From Phycisphaerales bacterium (GTDB lineage Bacteria; Planctomycetota; Phycisphaerae; Sedimentisphaerales; Anaerobacaceae), in NCBI GenBank assembly GCA_030602885.1, contig JAUVYV010000007.1, positions 27,702 to 91,701 of the forward strand: DNA of 64,000 nucleotides, written 5' to 3'. A program made the translations under genes and the position numbers. Positions within the stretch are counted from its first letter, which is position 1. The number at the start of each line of letters is the position of its first letter. The notes beneath the pieces were generated by a model. That model did no database searches, was not told the origin of the DNA, and was given only the letters and a program-made list of their open reading frames with translations. Below, piece by piece: positions 34,243-42,717 of the stretch.

Positions 34243-34728
34243 ATGGATATATTCGAATTTGCGATGAAAAAGGAAAAGCTGGCGGAATCTACCTATCGAG
34301 AGCTGGCAGGCAAGACGGCAAACAAAGGCCTCAGCAACATACTGACCATGCTCGCCGACGAAGAGGCCAAACACTACAAGATTATTTCCGCAGTGAAAGA
34401 ATGTGCTGCCCTCGAGATTCCTGAAACGACGGTGCTGGTCGATGCGAAGGATGTGTTTGCGAAAATGAATAGGGGAGTTGAAAGCTTTGATTTTGATGTG
34501 AGTGAAGTGGAGTTGTACAAAAAGGCGCAGCAGTTCGAAGCCAACAGCATGAAATACTATCTTGAGAAAGCCAGTGAGGTAGAGGATGAGCACCAAAAGG
34601 CGGTACTGAGCTGGCTGGCGGAAGAGGAAAACAAGCATTACTTCTTGCTGGAGAACATAATCCAATTTGTGTCCCGGCCTGAGACATGGCTTGAGAATGC
34701 AGAGTTCTTCCATCTGGAGGACTATTAG
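34243..34728 (+). CDS. rubrerythrin-like diiron protein without rubredoxin domain (copy 2)
   Basis: 161-aa ferritin-like protein with both ExxH pairs (LADEEAKHYKII; LAEEENKHYFLLENI) and their partner glutamates (KKEKLAESTYRELAG; QQFEANSMKYYLEKA). No Cys, no rubredoxin domain. It is related to the copy at 31357 but differs clearly in sequence, so the duplication is old. The start at ATG 34243 is preferred over an in-frame upstream ATG inside zwf; AGAGAAG precedes it. It ends the oxygen-defence cluster. Confidence 0.88.
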   Translation: MDIFEFAMKKEKLAESTYRELAGKTANKGLSNILTMLADEEAKHYKIISAVKECAALEIPETTVLVDAKDVFAKMNRGVESFDFDVSEVELYKKAQQFEANSMKYYLEKASEVEDEHQKAVLSWLAEEENKHYFLLENIIQFVSRPETWLENAEFFHLEDY

Positions 34729-34797
34729 AAATCGATTACTTTTCAATTTACACAGGGGGCTGAAAGTGGCGGACGGATTTGCTCCAACCGGGTGACC

Positions 34798-35667
34798 ATG
34801 GATCGGGAGCGATTGTCACAGACTAAGGCGATACTCGAGAGGTTGTATGCGAAGTACAATCACCGTGAGCTGATAAAGCCGGACCCGCTGCAGTTCGTAT
34901 ATCGTTACAGCGAGCCGGCGGATATGGAGATTGCGGGTTTTCTTGCATCCTGTCTTGCTTACGGCAGAGTGGAGCAGATTGAAAAAGATGTTGGCGGGCT
35001 GCTCGACAGGATGGGGGACAGCCCCTTTGAGTTTGTGAGGAACTTTGGCAAGAGCAAGAGGGCTAAACTGAAGGGTTTCAGGCATCGGTTCAATACGGGT
35101 GATGATATTTCGGACTTGTTCGAGCTGCTGCGAGGCATTGTTTTAAAATACGGCAGCATTGAAAAGTTCTTTGTGCAGGGCTACAATCCGACTGACGAGA
35201 ATATAATTCCTGCACTGTCGAGATTCTGCGATACGCTCTTGAATGCGTATCGCGATTCTCATAGTCGCAATGTTCCAAAGGGGCTAAGTTACCTGCTTGC
35301 TCGGCCTGAGGCAGGTAGCGCTTGCAAGCGGCTGAATCTGTTTTTGCGATGGATGGTAAGAGACGATGAGGTCGATGTGGGACTCTTCAAGGCAATCGAC
35401 AGGTCAAAATTGGTTGTGCCGGTCGATGTGCATATGGGCCGGCTGTGCAGGATTCTCGGGTTTCACGGTCGCAAGACGATTTCTCTGAAAACAGCGGTTG
35501 AAATAACTGAAAGTTTTGCTCAAATTGAGCCGGGCGACCCGGTAAAATACGACTTTGCTCTTTCACGAATAGGAATTCTCGAAGACTGCACCGGCAAGTA
35601 TCGTTTGGAGTGCGACCAGTGCGAGTTGCTTGAATGGTGCGAAAAACAGCAGGCATGGAAACAGTGA
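34798..35667 (+). CDS. TIGR02757/DUF2400-family protein, possible DNA glycosylase-like with FeS cluster
   Basis: 289-aa conserved protein of the TIGR02757 family, function unknown. The body is helical (ADMEIAGFLASCLAYGRVEQIE; LNLFLRWMVRDDEVDVGLF; VPVDVHMGRLCRILGFHGRKT), reminiscent of helix-hairpin-helix base-excision enzymes. Near the C-terminus a Cys pattern C-x7-C-x2-C-x5-C (EDCTGKYRLECDQC then LLEWC) resembles the [4Fe-4S] loop of endonuclease III and MutY. The start may be ATG 34798 or GTG 34792. The last 13 bp overlap the next gene, so the two are probably co-expressed. Confidence 0.8.
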   Translation: MDRERLSQTKAILERLYAKYNHRELIKPDPLQFVYRYSEPADMEIAGFLASCLAYGRVEQIEKDVGGLLDRMGDSPFEFVRNFGKSKRAKLKGFRHRFNTGDDISDLFELLRGIVLKYGSIEKFFVQGYNPTDENIIPALSRFCDTLLNAYRDSHSRNVPKGLSYLLARPEAGSACKRLNLFLRWMVRDDEVDVGLFKAIDRSKLVVPVDVHMGRLCRILGFHGRKTISLKTAVEITESFAQIEPGDPVKYDFALSRIGILEDCTGKYRLECDQCELLEWCEKQQAWKQ

Positions 35668-37388
35668 AGACCGAAGAGCTTGAAAAGTATTCGTCGGCTG
35701 TGACGCTGTCGGATATGGAGATATTCGTTTTTCCCGAGCTGATATACAGTCTGGTTCTGGCGAATATCATGAGCCCGATTATCTGGAGGTGGCGAGATGA
35801 GGACTGCTTCAGAAAGCTCGACGGCAAGAGCAGCTATAAAAAGCTGATGCGCCTCAGGCAGTTTATCATGGACGAATACGAGTTTAACCTCGACCTCGAG
35901 ACGTGGGGACTGACAAATAAAACCACCGAGCTGAAGCGTTTCGAAAAGGTTATGTCGTCTGATGATATCGTCAGGAGCAATGCTCTGTTCGGCTATGAGG
36001 GTGACAAGTATTATTTCGACGTCGATATTCGCAGGCATTTCGGTCTGGACAATTACGACGGTGACATTATTCCCTACTGGAAAACCGAAACCGTCGAGGC
36101 GATGGACGCCTTTCGATTAAAGCCGGGTTACACGAAAAAGGCCGGTGAATGCGTGTCGCTCTCGGCGCTGTATGCTGCCGCAGCCTTTGTTGTTTGTGGT
36201 GTGCCTCTCGAGGATATCTACATGGTGCTGACGCCGCTGCATTCGCAGAACTTCATCGATATACAGGACGGTATCCTGACCAACAACAGGCGGCTTGTCA
36301 CGAAGGCAATGTGGTTTAACGGTACAGCCGGCTCCAACAAGGCGCAGCGGGCCCTGCGCAACGAGAATGTCACAATCGTTGCCCACAGCTCCGGCTATAT
36401 TCACTGCCTTTACGAAGACGCTACGATAGATAAAAGCGCTTATCAGTATTTTGTAAAGCGGCTCAGGTCTTATCTGTCAGCCGGACTGGACCTGGCAATG
36501 TTTGCTAACTTTCTGCGATGCAATCAGAACTATCAGAAGTACTTTCAGTTATGTCGTGATTGTCACGGACATTCGCGGTTCTTGAAGGCCGAGACTCTCT
36601 TTCGTTACGAGCACGGCAGCAGCTACCGAATTGCGGACAGCACTCATGAAAAACTGCTCGCGGAGGTATCGGATGAGGATTTTGTCTCTTATGAGCTGCC
36701 CGGCAGAATTCGCTGTGACCGGCTTGATGAATTCCTGAGAAAGAAAAGACCCGACGTTCGAAAACCACAGGGCAGGGCGGCATTGAAGCAGGTTCTCGAG
36801 CCGGTGGTCCCGGATGCCCGGCGTCTGGTCGATAAGCTGGCGGATTTTGTCCACACAGAGCCAGGGCTGCCCGCTGCGAAAAAGAACTACGTCACAGGCA
36901 AGCCGATACGGATATCTGTTGAACAGACACGAGAAGAGATAATTGATTACCTGCAGAACCTGCGGCAGAGCAATACCACAGCCGACCTTGCCTTCTATGC
37001 GTATCGCGATATGGCGAGCTGCGACTGGCTGCCGTTCGTCAGGGCCACGGTGGAGCGAAATCCGGTTTCGCTCGAGCTGACGAAATCGATGTCAATCGAC
37101 GAGGCATACGGCTGGCTGAAAGGGCTGGGTGATGACTCCATTTATGACGGTACTCGCCTTGCCCTGCCCGACGAAGTAGCCAATTACGGCACAGGTGACG
37201 GCCTCGAAAAGGCCTTTCTGCTCGCAAATGTGATTTGCCACAGACATCCTGACCAGCCGCTCAATCTCGCCGTCGATAACAGTGATGTTGTACTGCAAGG
37301 CCGGCAACAATACCGTTTTAACTCCGCAAAGACCCTGACAAAACTGTTCCACATCTCTGAAGACGGGACTTGTAGTGCCTCCGGCTGA
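35655..37388 (+). CDS. unrecognised protein with transglutaminase-like Cys/His/Asp pattern
   Basis: 577-aa soluble protein with no signal peptide or membrane helix. I do not recognise the whole. Residues of about 155-210 resemble a transglutaminase-like/cysteine protease core: Cys166 in KKAGECVSLSALYAAAAFVV, a hydrophobic strand (VPLEDIYMVLTP), His196 (LHSQNF) and Asp202 or Asp205 (IDIQDG). The N-terminal 150 residues are helical, and the C-terminal half holds further Cys and charged helices. ATG 35655 lies within the preceding gene (13-bp overlap), so it is translationally coupled to the TIGR02757-family gene. Catalysis is inferred from spacing only. Confidence 0.7.
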   Translation: METVKTEELEKYSSAVTLSDMEIFVFPELIYSLVLANIMSPIIWRWRDEDCFRKLDGKSSYKKLMRLRQFIMDEYEFNLDLETWGLTNKTTELKRFEKVMSSDDIVRSNALFGYEGDKYYFDVDIRRHFGLDNYDGDIIPYWKTETVEAMDAFRLKPGYTKKAGECVSLSALYAAAAFVVCGVPLEDIYMVLTPLHSQNFIDIQDGILTNNRRLVTKAMWFNGTAGSNKAQRALRNENVTIVAHSSGYIHCLYEDATIDKSAYQYFVKRLRSYLSAGLDLAMFANFLRCNQNYQKYFQLCRDCHGHSRFLKAETLFRYEHGSSYRIADSTHEKLLAEVSDEDFVSYELPGRIRCDRLDEFLRKKRPDVRKPQGRAALKQVLEPVVPDARRLVDKLADFVHTEPGLPAAKKNYVTGKPIRISVEQTREEIIDYLQNLRQSNTTADLAFYAYRDMASCDWLPFVRATVERNPVSLELTKSMSIDEAYGWLKGLGDDSIYDGTRLALPDEVANYGTGDGLEKAFLLANVICHRHPDQPLNLAVDNSDVVLQGRQQYRFNSAKTLTKLFHISEDGTCSASG

Positions 37389-37439
37389 ACTGGCCGGGCA
37401 GAGACAGATGGCGAAAAGAAAACGCCCAGGGAGAAGAAA

Positions 37440-37790
37440 ATGAATTGCGATAAGGAAAGGGAAGGCGTGCTCGAAGCGTGTGTGGCCCAGACCAGGGCAT
37501 TAAATGAGCTTGTCGAATATGCGGCGGATTCGATAGTAAGCAAGACAATAATCAATAAGGCCGTGGGGACACTTACGCTTTTTGCATTTGATAAGGGCCA
37601 AAAGCTTAGCGAACATACCGTACCTTATGATGCTCTCGTGCAGGTCGTGGATGGCAAGGCGTCTCTGACAATAGGCGGCAGGAATGTCGACGTCTCGGCC
37701 GGCGAGGTCGTCATAATGCCGGCAAATGTGCCCCACTCTGTCACAGCGAATGAACGGTTCAAAATGCTGCTGACAATGATTCGAGCATAG
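37440..37790 (+). CDS. small cupin-domain protein
   Basis: 116-aa single-domain cupin. The fold motifs are visible (LSEHTVPYDALVQVVDGKASLTIGGR and VSAGEVVIMPANVPHSVTANERFKMLL), including His residues that often bind a metal. The N-terminal 40 residues are helical. GGGAGAAG precedes ATG 37440. Cupins of this size serve as isomerases, dioxygenases or sensors; no substrate can be named. It follows the transglutaminase-like gene by 51 bp. Confidence 0.85.
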   Translation: MNCDKEREGVLEACVAQTRALNELVEYAADSIVSKTIINKAVGTLTLFAFDKGQKLSEHTVPYDALVQVVDGKASLTIGGRNVDVSAGEVVIMPANVPHSVTANERFKMLLTMIRA

Positions 37791-37845
37791 CCTCGAAACG
37801 TTCTTCGGGGAATGACTGAAACTTGGTAAAGCGCACAGTTTGCGG

Positions 37846-38607
37846 TCAGGGCCGCCAATCGATGCCGGTGATACCGCCGGCAGTGAGGTTGGGATTGGGG
37901 TTGGTGTCGTTTGCGGGAAGGATATCTTCTGCATGGAGGAAGTGAATGGCTCCGTCGGCGAAGAGATAGTTTCGGCGTCCTTCCCAGCCCCACCAGCCGG
38001 GGTCAGGGACATCTTTAATCGTCCAGTGATTGCTGAGCCATTCACCAATGATTATCTTCTGCGAGGGATGAGTGACGTTGACGGGTCTCTGGCAGACGGA
38101 CGGCTTTGGGTTGTTGAACGTATCGGTATAATCGTTCATGTCGTCGATCTGTTCAGGACTGTGATAAAAGGCCATCGAGTATGAGTAACTGGTGGACTCC
38201 CATTGCTGTGGGGCGGTTTTGTCCGCGGGGCACAACAGGACGGACGGATTGTTTGCGTCGATATGACCGCCGAGATAAGGTTCGATAAAGCTTCTCCATC
38301 CTCGTCCCATCCAGAGCCAGCAGTAGGGGGCTGTTGATACGGGATCGTCGTCGCACGGGTATATCTGGTTATTTGTCTCTACGTAGAGGCGTATGGCAAG
38401 GTCGAGCTGTTTGAGATTGCCGGCACAGGTTGTTTGCTTTGCGGCCGCCCGCGCCCTGGCGAGTGCCGGCATAAGTATCGCGAGCAGAGCCGCGATTATC
38501 GATATGACAACGAGAAGCTCGATAAGAGTAAACCCCCGGCGAGCCGGCTTTGGTGATGGGCCAAAGTGCCGTTTCTCGGCGCAGGATTTGCGGGATGCAG
38601 CTTTCAA
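37846..38607 (-). CDS. pseudopilin (prepilin-type leader, x-DG family)
   Basis: 253-aa pseudopilin with a long basic leader ([24 protein letters not shown]) before the cleavage site and helix ([28 protein letters not shown]), then [17 protein letters not shown]. Near the C-terminus [16 protein letters not shown] is the family motif in the form ADG-x-I-H. It converges on the cupin gene. Upstream lies glmS in the same direction, 12 bp away, so it is probably co-transcribed with it. Confidence 0.85.
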   Translation of the reverse strand: MKAASRKSCAEKRHFGPSPKPARRGFTLIELLVVISIIAALLAILMPALARARAAAKQTTCAGNLKQLDLAIRLYVETNNQIYPCDDDPVSTAPYCWLWMGRGWRSFIEPYLGGHIDANNPSVLLCPADKTAPQQWESTSYSYSMAFYHSPEQIDDMNDYTDTFNNPKPSVCQRPVNVTHPSQKIIIGEWLSNHWTIKDVPDPGWWGWEGRRNYLFADGAIHFLHAEDILPANDTNPNPNLTAGGITGIDWRP

Positions 38608-38619
38608 AGTAAAGAATCC

Positions 38620-40488
38620 TTACTCAACTGTAACGCTTTTAGCGAGGTTGCGAGGTTTGTCAACATCGTGTCCGCGAAGCATGGCGGCGTGGTATGCGAG
38701 GAGCTGAAGCGGCAGGACGGTTAGCATCGGTTGAAGTATTTCGGGTGCGTCGGGTACGGTGATGAGGTGGTCTGCGTGTTGTTTTATGTTTTCGTCTCCT
38801 TCGGTGGCTATGATGATTGTTTTACCGCCGCGTGCGCGTACCTCGGCGATGTTGCCCATAATCTTGTTGTATTGCGGGCCGGCGGTGGCGATGAAGACGG
38901 TGGGCATTGCGTCAACGATGAGTGCGATGGGGCCATGCTTCATTTCTGCTGCGGGCAGGCCTTCGGCGTGGATATAGCTTATTTCCTTTAGCTTGAGGGC
39001 GCCTTCGAGGGCGACGGGATAGTTGAAGCCTCGGCCTAAGAAGAGCCAGTTTTCCTGCCCGGCATTCGCAGCCGCTATCTGCTTGATGTGATCCGACTGC
39101 TCGAGTATCCTGCTTATTTTGTCCGGTATTTGTGCAAGCTCTTTTATATGCCCGGTTGCTTCGTTGCTGCTGATATGTCTTCTTCTGCCGAGCTCGACTG
39201 CCAGCATAGTCAAGACGGCCACCTGTGCGGTAAATGCCTTCGTGCTGGCGACGCCGATTTCGGGTCCTGCGTGGAGATACACACCGGCGTCGGTTGCTCG
39301 GGCAATCGATGAGCCGACCACGTTGACAATTCCGAGGACGGTGGCGCCGCGTTCCTTTGCCTGCTCGACGGCGGCAAGCGTATCGGCTGTTTCTCCAGAT
39401 TGGCTGATGCAGACGACGACGGTTCCGTCTTCAATGATTGGATTCCGATATCGAAACTCGCTGGCATATTCGGTTTCGGTTGGTATGCGTGCAAGCTGCT
39501 CGAAGAGGAACTCACCGACGAGCCCTGCGTGCCATGCGGTGCCGCAGGCAGTCAGGATGAGGTGTTTGGTCCGGGTCAGCTCGCGGAGATATGAATCGAT
39601 ACCGCCCAGTTTGATCCTGCCGTTCTGAGCGTCAATTCTGCCGCCCATGCAGGTTGTCAGCGCCTTTGGCTGTTCGAAGATTTCCTTGAGCATGTGGTGC
39701 TCGAAGCCGCCCAATTCAATTTGCTCGAGAGAGAATTCTATTTCGCTTAGCTCTTTTGTTATCGGCACGTTGTCAATTGTCTTGGTGTGAAAGCCCCCGG
39801 GGCTGATAGTGACCATCTCATTGTCGGCGAGGTACACGGCCTGAGTCGTATGCTCGACGATTGCAGCTGCGTCCGATGCGAGGATGTACTCACCGTCGCC
39901 AACGCCTAAGATGAGGGGGCTGCCCTTTTTTGCGCCGATAAGAATGTTCGGAAAGTCGGCGCATAAAATCCCAAGGCCGTATGTTCCGTGAAGCTCTCGC
40001 AGGGCGCGTTGCACGGCCCATTCGAACTTTGTCTGGCCGTCACATTGTTTACTTTCTTCGCTACCGTCACCGGTGGCGTAGAAGTAGCCGATGAGATTTG
40101 CTATTACTTCGGTGTCGGTATCGCTGAGAAACTTAACGCCCTCGTTCTGTAGCCAGGTTTTTAGTGTGCCGTAGTTTTCGATGATGCCGTTGTGGACAAT
40201 GGCAATCTTGCCGGTATAGTCGGGATGCGGGTGGGCGTTTATCTCGTTTGGCTCACCGTGAGTAGCCCAGCGAGTATGGCCGAGACCGAGTGTGTCCTCG
40301 GTTCTGGGCTCGTCCAGAATTGCTTCGAGGGCATTGATTCTGCCACTGGTTTTTTTGATTCTAATAGCGCCTCCGTCGAGCAGGGCGACTCCGGCTGAAT
40401 CGTAACCGCGATACTCCAGGCGCTTGAGGCCCTCTATGAGGATTGGCTGAGCACACTTTTCACCTAAGTAAGCTACGATGCCGCACAT
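38620..40488 (-). CDS. glmS: glutamine-fructose-6-phosphate aminotransferase (isomerizing)
   Basis: 622-aa GlmS, which makes glucosamine 6-phosphate from fructose 6-phosphate and glutamine for cell-wall and amino-sugar synthesis. The N-terminal Ntn amidotransferase domain has Cys2 (MCGIVAYLG), GHTRWATHGEPNEINAHPH and NGIIENYGTL. Two SIS isomerase domains follow (ASEFRYRNPIIEDGTVVVCISQSGETADT; LGRGFNYPVALEGALKLKEISYIHAEGL), ending in KPRNLAKSVTVE. Full length and complete. I saw no glmS ribozyme upstream. Confidence 0.97.
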   Translation of the reverse strand: MCGIVAYLGEKCAQPILIEGLKRLEYRGYDSAGVALLDGGAIRIKKTSGRINALEAILDEPRTEDTLGLGHTRWATHGEPNEINAHPHPDYTGKIAIVHNGIIENYGTLKTWLQNEGVKFLSDTDTEVIANLIGYFYATGDGSEESKQCDGQTKFEWAVQRALRELHGTYGLGILCADFPNILIGAKKGSPLILGVGDGEYILASDAAAIVEHTTQAVYLADNEMVTISPGGFHTKTIDNVPITKELSEIEFSLEQIELGGFEHHMLKEIFEQPKALTTCMGGRIDAQNGRIKLGGIDSYLRELTRTKHLILTACGTAWHAGLVGEFLFEQLARIPTETEYASEFRYRNPIIEDGTVVVCISQSGETADTLAAVEQAKERGATVLGIVNVVGSSIARATDAGVYLHAGPEIGVASTKAFTAQVAVLTMLAVELGRRRHISSNEATGHIKELAQIPDKISRILEQSDHIKQIAAANAGQENWLFLGRGFNYPVALEGALKLKEISYIHAEGLPAAEMKHGPIALIVDAMPTVFIATAGPQYNKIMGNIAEVRARGGKTIIIATEGDENIKQHADHLITVPDAPEILQPMLTVLPLQLLAYHAAMLRGHDVDKPRNLAKSVTVE

Positions 40489-40602
40489 TTATGCTCCCTT
40501 CGTTTGTCGAAGACCCTCAAAAAGAATCGCTGTATAATACGTCTTAATGAGTATGTAGTTCGCGTCGAGTCAATATCGTCATATCCGAATATCGGTACTA
40601 TT

Positions 40603-41745
40603 CTAAACCGGGTTTTGAATATTTTGCCAGGTATTGGTTTTTGCAGAGGAGAGCACCGCGTCGCAGACATACTGTGTTGCCAAGGCCTCGCGGAAGGTCG
40701 GTCTCGCAGGCTCACCTTTTTCCAAACCATCGAGAAAGTCGGCTATCTGGTGAACAAATGTGTGCTCGTATCCGATCTGTAGTCCAGGCACCCACCATTT
40801 GTCCATATAGGGCATGTCACTATCGGTGACATGGATAGAACGCCAGCCGCGAACAATCGACTCGTCGGCGTGGTCAAAGTAGCTCAGGCGGTGCAGATCG
40901 TGCAGGTCCCACGCGAGGGACGCATGTTCACCGTTTATCTCAAAAGTATAAAGTGCCTTGTGACCGCGGGCATAACGGGTGGACTCAAAGTTGCCGAGTG
41001 AACCGTTGTCAAAACGGCACATGAAGGTACATGCGTCGTCGATCCCGACCGGTTCGACCTTCCCTGTCTCGACGTGTTTGCGTTCTTTAATAAAAGTCTC
41101 GGTCATGGCGCAGACTGATTTGATCCGCCCATTCTGCCACATTGCCGTATCGATGCAATGGGCCAGCAGATCGCCTGTGACCCCCGAACCGGCCGCTTTG
41201 ACATCCAGCCGCCACGTGCCGACACCACCCTGTGGGACTTGTTCAGAGATCGTCCAGTCTTGCAGGAAGTTCGCACGATAGTGGAAGATGCGACCCAGGC
41301 GACCTTCATCTATCAGCATCTTGGCCAGTGTTACTGCCGGCACACGCCGATAGTTGAACGAGACAAGATTCGCCACCTGTGCTTTCTCTACCGCCTCGGT
41401 CATAGTTTTGGCCTCCTCGCCGTTTAAGGCCAATGGCTTTTCGCAAATGATCATTTTGCCCGCCTTGGCGGCGGCGATTGCGATCTCCGCATGCACGTTG
41501 TTGGGTACACAGATATCGACAATGTCGATCGAGTCATCCTCGATTACCTTGTGCCAGTCGGTAGTATGCGACTTGTAGCCCCACTGCTCGGCGAAAGCCT
41601 TTGCCACGTTATCCTCAAGACCGCATATAACCTGAAGCTGTGGCTTATAGGCAACGTTGAAAAAATGATTAACCATGCAGTAAGCGTTAGAATGTGTTCG
41701 GCCCATAAAGCCGTATCCGATTATTCCCACGTTCAGCTTCTTCAT
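40603..41745 (-). CDS. Gfo/Idh/MocA family oxidoreductase
   Basis: 380-aa cytoplasmic sugar or inositol dehydrogenase. Rossmann start [19 protein letters not shown], then [32 protein letters not shown] with the catalytic Lys motif EKP, and the substrate half with [19 protein letters not shown], whose His is part of the family active site. The ATG at 41745 has AGGAG upstream on the minus strand; an earlier in-frame ATG adds ten unlikely residues. It lies 30 bp after a TIM-barrel isomerase and is third in a minus-strand operon. Confidence 0.92.
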   Translation of the reverse strand: MKKLNVGIIGYGFMGRTHSNAYCMVNHFFNVAYKPQLQVICGLEDNVAKAFAEQWGYKSHTTDWHKVIEDDSIDIVDICVPNNVHAEIAIAAAKAGKMIICEKPLALNGEEAKTMTEAVEKAQVANLVSFNYRRVPAVTLAKMLIDEGRLGRIFHYRANFLQDWTISEQVPQGGVGTWRLDVKAAGSGVTGDLLAHCIDTAMWQNGRIKSVCAMTETFIKERKHVETGKVEPVGIDDACTFMCRFDNGSLGNFESTRYARGHKALYTFEINGEHASLAWDLHDLHRLSYFDHADESIVRGWRSIHVTDSDMPYMDKWWVPGLQIGYEHTFVHQIADFLDGLEKGEPARPTFREALATQYVCDAVLSSAKTNTWQNIQNPV

Positions 41746-41775
41746 TCTGCTTGCTCCTCTCGCACAATCGGTCAA

Positions 41776-42690
41776 TTAGTTTCCGTATTTGACGTTCAGC
41801 TCATCTATAGCCCTTTTGCATTTCTCCGTTGCTTCCCACGCATCAGGCCAAAAGCACAAATCAATCGTCCACCAGTCGTGCGGCAGTCCCGCCTTTACAA
41901 GAGCGGGCACAATCTCGTCGAAATTCAGAATGCCTCGGCCGAACGGCGGATGGCTGGAGGTCTCGTCGTTGCCGTCGGCGTCTTTGTGACAGGTGTTGTC
42001 GGAATCAATCAGATGCAGGTGCATAATCCTGCCGCTCAGCTTTTCAATGAGCTCGACTTGTCCGCCGGGCAGTGTTTCCTTGTCGCCATACTGACGGCAG
42101 CCCACAACGGCAACCATCTGGCCGTGACAGGTATCGTACATTACGCCGAAGTTTTCCTTATCAACGGCGTCAAGGACTTGCAGAATCTCAGAGGGCTTGT
42201 TAAACGCAAAACCCGGTTCGAATTCCCATGCTGCGTTTAGTCCGTGGTCGGCGGCGATGTCCGAGCATTTGCGCCAGGTTTGCGTGATACGTTCAAAGGC
42301 CGTCTCATACGCCACCTCATCGAATATCGTCGGTGGCTGGACCGCATCGACCCTGATTGTCTTGATACCAAGGTCCTCACAGAATTTACAATTCTTGGTA
42401 AACTCGGCTACATACGGACCCTGGTCGTCGGTATTGATAAGCTTCTGCGCCCAGAGGTTGGCAGCCAGCCCGCTGAATTGGAGGCCCCAGCCCTTCATCT
42501 TGCCGATGAGCTCATCACGCTGTGATTTTTCGGGCATATCATCCGGGTTGGGATGCGGCGGAAAGCCGCCAAGCTCGACTCCGTCGAACTTGTACTCGAC
42601 TAATTTTTCACATACTGTATCAAAGTCAATCGGGTTGTCCGCGTATGGGCCGATTGTATATGCCCACGAACCAATAGATATTTTCTTCAT
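41776..42690 (-). CDS. sugar phosphate isomerase/epimerase (AP endonuclease 2-like TIM barrel)
   Basis: 304-aa TIM barrel of the xylose isomerase-like/AP endonuclease 2 family. Features: VEYKFDGVELGGFPPHPNP, FGVMYDTCHGQMVAVVG and IMHLHLIDSDNTCH, where Glu, Asp and His residues bind the metal. Typical activities are hexulose or inosose epimerisation and dehydration. AAAGGTGA precedes ATG 42690. It sits between the phosphomannose isomerase-like and oxidoreductase genes, with gaps under 35 bp, consistent with a three-step conversion of one carbohydrate. Confidence 0.9.
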   Translation of the reverse strand: MKKISIGSWAYTIGPYADNPIDFDTVCEKLVEYKFDGVELGGFPPHPNPDDMPEKSQRDELIGKMKGWGLQFSGLAANLWAQKLINTDDQGPYVAEFTKNCKFCEDLGIKTIRVDAVQPPTIFDEVAYETAFERITQTWRKCSDIAADHGLNAAWEFEPGFAFNKPSEILQVLDAVDKENFGVMYDTCHGQMVAVVGCRQYGDKETLPGGQVELIEKLSGRIMHLHLIDSDNTCHKDADGNDETSSHPPFGRGILNFDEIVPALVKAGLPHDWWTIDLCFWPDAWEATEKCKRAIDELNVKYGN

Positions 42691-42717
42691 ACGTCACCTT
42701 TCGCAATGTGTGAACAG

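Noticed and set aside
40489..40602. glmS ribozyme upstream of glmS
   Set aside because: The gap is only 114 bp and I could not identify the ribozyme core; glmS ribozymes are mainly from Firmicutes.
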